From positions 56,187,249 to 56,251,248 of the forward strand of contig OZ038423.1 of assembly GCA_964036155.1 (NCBI GenBank): DNA of 64,000 nt, written 5' to 3'. Below, piece by piece: positions 51,101-64,000 of this stretch; position 1 is the first letter of the stretch; every line of letters begins with the position of its first letter. A program made the translations under genes and the position numbers. The DNA is from Diploscapter coronatus (lineage: Eukaryota; Nematoda; Chromadorea; Rhabditida; Rhabditidae). Under the pieces are notes generated by a model. The model did not search any database, was not told the DNA's origin, and worked only from the letters and a program-made list of their open reading frames with translations.

Positions 51101-54100
51101 CGCCTAGCAAATAGCGAATAATTCATATGTTGCTTAGAGCGTAAAATTCATATGATCGAATGAATATGCTATCCGGTTTTTATCTCCCATTCTAAGTCAT
51201 AAGCTGAGAAATTTCTTAAGAATATTGAGCAGTAATATATCTCAGACAGTTTTCCATACTCTATCTCGAAGTATTGAGAGAGAGTATTTTCGAAATCTTT
51301 TCCTTCTTTTAAGTTTGAAAAGGCTTTTCCGTAATTGCTCATTCTCATTAAGCTGACTTGGCGGATTCAAGAAATTCAGAAAAGTTCCTTCCTTTGAAAA
51401 AGCGCTCTTTATTTCTTTTGAAACATTTCTCAAGCGCGCATATTCACTAAAAGTCTGCTGAGTCTGAGATTTCTATTGATTTTTGAAAAACTTTCTAAAA
51501 TGTACCTAAAGCGATCTGAGTATTACCACCTAGCCTATTTAAGCCCTAGGGCATACTCAAGTTCATTGGATGAAGCCAGTTGGAGAAATAAATAGTAAAG
51601 AAAAGAATTTGCTGATATGTTTCAAAAAATTTAGATAAATTGAATAGCTTCAATATATTTTATTCCCGTTAGATAATCCGTAACAATTCGATGATGATTC
51701 AAGTCATTCTTAAGATAGATAGTTTATATTTAGTTAATAAGTCCGTCTGAATTTGACTGTCATTATGAAGATCTTTTATTTGATTATTTCGAAAAAAAAA
51801 CTCGATTAATTTCTAGCTACCTCCTCCGACATCGTCAAGCGGAATGGGCGAGTCAGTCCGATGCCCAGGCTCGAATTGACCGCTACGCGATGGCGACGCA
51901 TAGGGCGGGCAGTGCGGATGGACGGTTGCCGAACAGACACAGACTCGTCCCTCCACGATTGGCTCGAGTCAAGTCCGAGTCGGGATTTGGAACGAGAAGT
52001 GAACCTGACCTAAGACCGCCAACATTAGACGACGATTGCCGGTGGTAAGCACTTTTAAAATATATTTTGAATTATTATTAAGAAGTAGAAAATTTATTTG
52101 AATGTAACTATTTAGTGCTCTAACTATATTATACCACGGACTATTGAAGTATTTTCTCACACCTTCACTTTCCTTCTCTATCTTTAAATATAAAATCCAT
52201 GATATTATATCATCCGAAAATGATGGTACATTCTTAATTTGGTTTTTAGGTTCGTTGCATTGTTTGACTACGACCATCACATGTCTCCGAATGCGAACGC
52301 TGAGAACGAAGAGCTGTCGTTCCGCAAGCACCAACTCATCAAGGTCTACGGAGAAGTCGATCCGGACGGATTCTATCATGGGCAAATCGGAAATCGGCAT
52401 GGACTCGTGCCTTCGAATATGGTAGGATTCAAGAATAATTATACTGATTTTGAAAGAGAAAATAGCGAAGTATACCTTAGAATCGCTTTTTAGTTTCATT
52501 TTTGCATACTGCTTTGTATGTGATTTCGTCATTATCATCGCATTAAAAGAAAACTATTCAAATTGGATGAAAGGGGCTAGATTTTCAAAATACTACTTAT
52601 ATAAATTGAGGTAATCGAAATCGCGAAGGACGACTTGTTGCCTAGTCGAGCGCCGACGACTGTGGCGAGTGCAGCTGAACCCGCCTTGAGGAGGATGCGG
52701 TGGGGATCGTTGAAATCGAGAAGCTACGATCATGCGGGGGACAGGAGGGCTCACGATAGGCCGGTTCACTCGTACTATGCATCGTTGGATAGAAGGGATG
52801 GTCCCGCACCGCGATCGGATCGGTCCGACCCTCGATTAGATCGATACAGATACAGGCAGAATGGTGGCAAGGAATTTGATTACAACTATAGGTTAGCTAG
52901 ACTTTATCATTTATTTTTATAGCTACATTTATCATCAATTCAACTCAGTTTCAATTGAATTTTCATATTTTTATGATCGCACATCGGAGAAGTATCAATA
53001 GTTAATATATTTGAGAATTTATAAGAACTATTTAAAACGTAATTATTCGAAAGAGTTGCCTTATTTCAGACGAGATTACGATGATCGATATGGTGGTCCG
53101 AGGCCTAGAGACGACTATGGCCCGAGAGAGCGAGATTACAGGGATGAAGAAGAATACAGGGAATTAAAATATGCTAGGTAAAGAATATATTTTTAAACTC
53201 ATAAGCTTTTATATTCTACGCATAAATTTCTATTTCGTTTTCAAACGATGTGAGCTCTAAGAATGTATCAAATGAAATATTCGAATTTTTATAATTATAA
53301 TAATTTGAGGGAACGAGGATACGACCGAGATCGAGATTATTATGACGAGCCCAGACGAAAGCACGATTCCGGACATGGCGCATCGTCCGCTCCAGGCCCG
53401 TCGACATCAGGAGCCGGACCCTACGATAGGGATTACAGGGGGAATCAGCCGCCTAGGTATGACACATTTTGATACCTTTAATGCTATTCATAGGGGAATC
53501 AATCTGAAATATCAATTGTAAGAGCATATTCTTTTCTATGAATTTTCGATATTGGTAATATTTATAGAAATAACAAGTTAAAAATCATTAAGCTTTATAG
53601 GAAAAAACAACCTATTCTTATGATACTTCCTCAAATATGATTGTTTTACGCAGTCATTAAATTTCAGGGAAGATTAGTTAATAATATTCATTTTCAGGCG
53701 AGGCGATATAATCCCTGGTCGAGAGATTCGACACCCACTAGATGACGGCTACGACATGGGATACGGTGCTGGATCGGCATCGGGAAGCAGTCGGTACGAC
53801 CACCAACAGCCAGGACCATCCGGAATGGGACCAGGTAGGGTTCAAAACTTTCTACAAACTTACTGAAGATCAGTCTTTTGATAAACTTTACACGGCTATA
53901 ATAATGTGAAGTAGTAACTCTGGTTTTGACATTAAGTATGTTTCAAATGGTTTAAAATGCAAGATTTCCAATAATTTCACATTATATGATGTTCAGCTTT
54001 CCGCTAGTAAATTCTAAAGAATATAACAAATTTATATTTAATGATGATAAGGTGAAATTATTTTTCAGGACCCCAACCAACCAACCAAATGGTATCCCAA

Positions 54101-56539
54101 ATGAACCATCAAATGGGCGGGATGCAAATTGGGGGACCATCTCAACAGTCAATGCAAATGGGACAGCAGCAACTGAATACACCGATGATGGGACAGGTCG
54201 GTTTCAGAGATTTGGCAAATTAACGATAATTCAGGAAAAATTGAAATTTTTGCATCGAAATTGTCCATTCAGAATATATTACAAATATTTGATCTTGTTT
54301 TTTCAGCAAGGCCAAATGATAGGCCAGCAATCGATGATGCAGCCCGGCGGAATGCAAACGATTCAAGGCATGCCTGGACCGACCACCAGCCAACAAGTCA
54401 ACATGATACCTTCGCTATTGAATGAGTCCAGGTAAGCAACACTTAACTTTCTCTAAGAAAATATGTTTCGAGTTATGCCAGTTATTAGTTGTTTTCCGCA
54501 TTTATGGTGTGACTTCATTATCGCAATCTAAAAGTTATAACTTTGGATAAGACTATAGAAATTCCGAGGTGCGCTTCACGAAAACAAACGGATTAGTGAA
54601 CAGTTTTAGCTTAAACCTATTGTGTCGTAAGGTTTATGCAATTTTTACACGAACATCAACTGAATTTATGTAAATTTCAGTCTGAACGGCATGCAACAGC
54701 GCAAAATGGTCGCCAAATTTGACTACGACTCACGGCAGCTCAGCCCGAATGTCGATGCGGAACAAGTTGAACTATCGTTCCGCCAAGGCGACATCATCAC
54801 GGTGTTCGGTGAGATGGACGAGGACGGCTTCTACATGGGCGAATTGGGTGGACAACGGGGACTAGTACCTTCAAACTTCCTGCAGGTAATTTTATAGAAT
54901 CATAGTTTTAGGTGGGAATTTGTAAATGGCATAATGACGAAATGGCGTAACGTGAAATGACGAAACGTTTTTTAGTATTTGACGAAACGCAAAAATGGCC
55001 AAATGCTTCCTCTTTCTGCATAAATTCTGTCAATTTCTATTGCGTTTCGTCATTTCGTATTACGCCGTTGCGTCATTTTGTAGGCTGCTATTCTAGATTG
55101 TTTTTAATTTTATCCTAAGGTGCTTAAATTGTAATCAATAAATCATCCGGCTATAAAATATTCAATATTTGAAGATAGGCTTATAGCGAAATTTCTCCTT
55201 ATGTATATTGAATGAAATTATGTCATCATGAAACGAAAGCGATGAGAAAATACAAATCGCTTGAAAAAATAAATAATGTATTTCTCAGTCCTCGCCACTA
55301 ACGTCCCTGGCGCCATCCCAACCGACTGAGCCGTTGCGGAAAGGCGTCGCATTCTCCGACAACCAGATGATGACGCCAGCGGGTGGCGTCAAACGCGCTC
55401 CACCGGTACGCCAGGTCTGTTCGTCGTTCGCCAATACTAACATGCAAATGTGGTATTTGGAAATATCGCAAAATCTAACTTAAAAAACCTGAAAACTCTT
55501 AATATTTTCTTTTCAAGTATACACAGGTATTAACACTGCGATATTTTAAAATTATCCACCAATGCCTGATATCAGAGAGTAGATGGAATTTTGAATCTAG
55601 ATTCAGAAAAAAAAAACTTAGAAAGTAGAGATAGCTATTTAGATAATAAGTTAAAATAGGTATGAAATAGTCATTACTTTTTCCGATGAAATATATGAAT
55701 AAGTGGAAAATTGCTAAATTTTCAAAATATAAATTCCATTTTATTTTCTAATGCTTATTAGTGGTTCGTAGATTGTGATTGTGTTTTTTCAATTATTGTT
55801 TAATTTACTCTTCGATCGAGGTTATGTTCATAAAAATTCCCATTAATTTATCCGATTATGAAGCTTAAATAACTTATATGCAGCATATCTAACGCTTTTC
55901 ACAGATTTAGATTCTAAAAATATCAAATTAAAAAAGATTCATTTAAAAAACAAAATGTTCAGACCTCCCAAACCCAATCGTCAGGTTCCATGAGCGTAGC
56001 TGCGGCGGCAACCGCTATGTCTGCAGTCGCGAAGGTTGCGAGTGGACCCAAGAAATCTTTAGCTGGTAATATTTTAATGAACTATTCTTAGAAGTAAAGT
56101 TTTATAATATTCATTTTTGAAATATTTTATTTATGCTAATTTTTAAATTTAGGCCAACAAGCAGGCGCGGGTGCCTCGAGGCCTCTAGCGAAAAAGGCGT
56201 CAGACGTCGGTAAAAATGCCACCCCAAATGCGCGAAAAACCAGTACCGCCGTCAAGAAGTCCGACTCGAATGTCAAGGTCTGAATTTTAGAATTATTTTT
56301 GTTAATTATATGCATTGCAAACTAAGAAGAAAGTTAGAATAATGCAAAGTTTTGCAGAATTAGATATTTTCTGAGTTTTGTTTCTTTTCGAACTTTTGAA
56401 TTGCGAATTGTTCAACGAAAAATAAGTTAATGAAAATTCACGTAATTTTGAATGTTTCGGAACATAATTTAATATTTTTTGCTAAATTCATATGAGGTGA
56501 GATACAAAGCCTTCAATTTTATTATTTCAGAAAAAGTAA
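32781..56539 (+). CDS. RIMBP: RIM-binding protein (presynaptic active-zone scaffold)
   Basis: Family role: links RIM and voltage-gated calcium channels at the active zone through SH3 domains. Exons: 32781-33274, 34992-35079, 35448-35562, 38853-39004, 39533-39647, 40119-40267, 43087-43210, 48478-48586, 48733-48800, 48964-49265, 49698-49958, 50177-50251, 50748-50860, 51817-52044, 52250-52421, 52611-52891, 53070-53177, 53310-53456, 53698-53834, 54069-54196, 54307-54431, 54681-54885, 55289-55405, 55963-56065, 56153-56277, 56531-56539. Phases join: 1349 codons plus stop. SH3-I about 103-164 (ends GLVPSNYVER), three FN3 domains about 233-505, Gln/Ala-rich linker 505-684, family motif RPSVLEMENKYLLRH-like at the exon 13/14 join, SH3-II about 797-856 (FVALFDYD, GLVPSNM), Arg/Asp/Tyr-rich linker, Met/Gln-rich linker, SH3-III about 1172-1231 (MVAKFDYD), Lys-rich tail. 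Two exons follow GAG acceptors. The start could lie further upstream. An in-frame donor 9 nt later (55414) would add three residues. Confidence 0.9.
35217..35379. repeat. near-perfect fold-back palindrome in RIM-BP intron
   Basis: The left arm (from CGTTCATACTTTAGTTGC) and right arm (to GCAACTAAAGTATGAACG) match perfectly over about 57 bases. They then match imperfectly for about 17-20 more, leaving a loop of about 20 nt. It lies in the 35080-35447 intron. A transcript would fold into a hairpin of about 75 bp. It looks like a recent fold-back element. Confidence 0.85.
35563..38852 (+). other. 3.3-kb RIM-BP intron without gene
   Basis: Contains the AG/TG compound microsatellite (36092-36174) and skewed pyrimidine tracts at about 36480-36620 and 37550-37750 with CTATTTC motifs. 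No host gene seen. Confidence 0.65.
36092..36174 (+). repeat. compound (AG)n-(TG)n microsatellite
   Basis: About 31 uninterrupted AG units (36092-36153) followed by an imperfect TG/TATG run. It is likely length-polymorphic. Located in a RIM-BP intron. Confidence 0.97.
40268..43086 (+). other. 2.8-kb RIM-BP intron without gene
   Basis: AT-rich intron between FN3-encoding exons 6 and 7. Apart from the MITE at 40408-40580 and skewed pyrimidine tracts at about 40790-41130, I see no gene. Confidence 0.65.
40408..40580 (-). mobile_element. third MITE family (CCAATGACCGATT type), copy 1
   Basis: Ends form inverted repeats: left ATAGCCAATGACCGATTGC, right AAGTAATCGGTCATTGAC. The left half aligns with the reverse complement of the right half of the copy at 46837-47043, so the two copies are in opposite orientation. 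It lies in the RIM-BP intron 40268-43086. Non-coding. Confidence 0.7.
43211..48477 (+). other. 5.3-kb RIM-BP intron without gene
   Basis: Phase-1 intron between exons 7 and 8, after LPK and before GLPDPP, at the FN3-2/FN3-3 boundary. It holds the MITE at 46837-47043 and short A/T runs. Open frames inside have intron-like composition. Confidence 0.65.
46837..47043 (+). mobile_element. third MITE family (CCAATGACCGATT type), copy 2
   Basis: A 207-bp element with terminal inverted repeats of about 27 bp: left TATTGTCAATGGCCGATTAC, right GTAGTCGGTCATTGGCAATA. This is the longest member seen. Located in a RIM-BP intron. Confidence 0.75.
54926..55088. mobile_element. second MITE family (TGACGAAAYG type), copy 2
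   Basis: The left half holds CATAATGACGAAATGGCGTAAC and AATGACGAAACG. The right half holds the inverted CGTTTCGTCATTTCGTATTACG. It is related to 26757-26928 and lies in the RIM-BP intron 54886-55288. A partial relative may occur at about 39994-40035. Confidence 0.6.
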
Positions 56540-58490
56540 TCGTCCATGATCGATACAATGATTATTCTCTCGTCATCAAAATCCCCGTGGCCTCAAGAAA
56601 TTGTCCTCAAATTTACGTCCCTTCAAAAACTCTCACCTAATTGTAAGTCATCAAATATGTTTTCTTTCCCAAAACTGTTCCAGAAAATTTCTCTTGAAAA
56701 TCTAAAAGTGCTCTAGAACAGTTTTGATCAATAACTACTTTAAAATTAGAGAAGCCAGTTAGGAAAATCTTGCATTTATAACCCATTTTTTCTTGTTCAA
56801 AATAGGTATCAAATTTTATTTATTTTTTTTGAATCTCAACTTTTATAAGCCTAACTGAAAGTTTGTGAAACGATCAAAATTTTGTGAAGAAAAATATCCG
56901 AGATTCGGGACCATGCTCTCGAAGATAAGATCAAATTCTAGCATTTTTGATAAAGAAAATCGCAATTATTAGAATTTTAAATTTGTTTATTTATTAAGTT
57001 TTCCTCTATTTATGGAAATATTTATTTTTGCATCAAAAATTCATAGAAGCTTCGAGAGTTTTTATGAGCAATTCTTATTTTAAGAAAAAATACCCTCGAA
57101 GAAAAAATATTTATGATCTTCAAATATTTTCTCTTGGTACGAAATTTCATTTAAGTTGTCGTCATTTAGTCATGATTGGTTTTGCGAATTTATTGCCAAA
57201 ATTGCAAATTTTTAGAAATTCGTTTGAAAATTCTCTTATCACTGATTTGATCTCTTTGAAAATGTCTATCATTCCTGAGAAATGATCTCAATTTTCCACT
57301 TTTAATCTCATTTTATGCATTTTCCGAATTTGTTTTGACATAAATTATGAATTGATTTACGATAAAATAAATTTTATCAATAAAGGTGAAATTTAATTTC
57401 AGATCCCAATTTTGTAATCGTTTAGAATATCGAAATCTATTGTCACTCTATCATGTTCATCAACGAAAGAAGACAGTGGCGCGACTATGTTCTAAATGTT
57501 ACAGAATTATTCATAACCACGAATAAGGGATGGAATATGCACCAAATAGTTCATTTCGAAAATTGGATCGAAATAGGTCAAAATCGATACGGTATAGTAC
57601 TTTAGTCACACTCACTGATAACTTGCAATCATTGTGCAGAGAAAAACTCTTAGTTAATGGGCATGAGAGTGATTTTACTTTAAACTCGCATGCGCATAGC
57701 ATAATTGCATCAGAAATATTTGAAAAATCAGTTTTTTATTCTATCTCAGAAATAAGATTTCCCATTATTTGAAACGTTGACTGATCTAGTCTTTTCTCTG
57801 AAAATTTGCACTTTTGAGAAAGAAAACTAAGTCTTTCATCGCTTTCAATTCCACCAAATATCAAACTCACTCATTTCAAATCAAATAAATTCACAGGAAC
57901 GAGTACAAAAACTCTAAAAACAAATCCTAGAACACCTGGAAAATTATTTAGATTTTTCGTAACATCTTTAGATAAGTTGGAATTGATTTTTCTATGTTTA
58001 TCGTGTCGAAAAACCCTTTTTTCGTTCAAATAATAAAAATAGAGGTGAATAACTTATACCCAACTGTCTAATAACTGAACATAATCAAAACAAACCGAAA
58101 ATTTTTGAAACAACAAGACTTTTTCATGTTTCCTAGTATTAATTTAAAGTCGTGTAACTTCCAAATCACCAATAATCCGTTGTTAGAATTGAAAGACAAA
58201 AATAAAAGCAAAGAAAGAGAAGAAGATTACGGTACCCGAAATTGGAAAATCCACAGGAAAAGTTATAAAACAGTATTTTCGCAATTTTCATCATCAAAAA
58301 TCTAAAAATTGATAGGTTTCAAAATATTATTGTGCTGTCTCATGAGTTTTTCCCACTTTTGAGCTTGAAATTTTCTGAAAATTGATTTGCGATAAATCTA
58401 AAGAATCTTCAAATAAAGTGGGAAAGGATTTTATAAGGCGGCAACCCAATAGAGTATCCTTTGCAAATGTTCAGCTCTTATGGGGCTCCC
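56540..58490. other. intergenic region between convergent RIM-BP and BLM genes
   Basis: Holds the two 3' UTRs. Plus-strand AATAAA occurs at 57366-57371 and 57379-57384; a minus-strand AATAAA occurs at 57740-57735. Open frames here have AT-rich, intron-like composition and are not supported. Confidence 0.6.

Positions 58491-64000
<5,510 letters not shown>

Noticed and set aside
51969..52538. 189-codon minus-strand open frame
   Set aside because: It is antisense to two well-supported RIM-BP exons (51817-52044 and 52250-52421, the latter encoding SH3-II).

Overview
The window looks like an animal nuclear genome, most likely a nematode (inference). It is AT-rich and holds few genes, each with many small exons. 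Introns run from about 41 nt to about 7 kb. Most introns end in TTTCAG or TTTTAG, and the proteins fit metazoan families. All gene models below were assembled by hand from splice sites, reading phase and protein similarity recognised by eye; no database search was run.

Layout, left to right. (1) 1241-20269, + strand: a complete CNOT3 (Not3/5) subunit gene of the CCR4-NOT deadenylase, 23 coding exons, 906 codons plus stop. Its 7-kb intron carries an almost intact mariner element (8030-9289) in antisense, and other introns carry a hAT-like MITE and a fold-back element. (2) 22395-25662, - strand, convergent with CNOT3: a 14-exon gene, mostly of micro-exons, that I do not recognise. It predicts a 407-residue type II membrane protein with a cytosolic PPAY motif, one transmembrane helix, and an ectodomain built from eleven tandemly duplicated exons, each encoding one Gly-rich repeat. 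A second, orphan copy of the transmembrane exon lies just past its 3' end. (3) 25663-32780: about 7 kb without a confident gene, with MITEs, a tRNA-like fragment and some coding-like patches near 28.9-29.3 kb. (4) 32781-56539, + strand: a complete or nearly complete RIM-binding protein gene (SH3, three FN3 domains, SH3, SH3; 26 coding exons, 1349 codons plus stop). (5) 58491-64000, - strand, convergent with RIM-BP and cut by the window edge: the C-terminal 687 residues of a BLM-type RecQ helicase (19 exons seen), including one GC-AG intron.

The three recognised genes act in unrelated processes: mRNA decay, the presynaptic active zone, and recombination/genome stability. Nothing suggests an operon. 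Non-coding space is populated by at least three MITE families, two long fold-back hairpins, microsatellites, and purine/pyrimidine-skewed tracts that repeatedly carry the motif GAAATAGYRYG or its complement.

The most unusual object is the tandem micro-exon gene. Its exons are too short to stand out as ORFs, but eleven consecutive units keep splice phase, differ largely at synonymous positions, and end in a proper stop codon.
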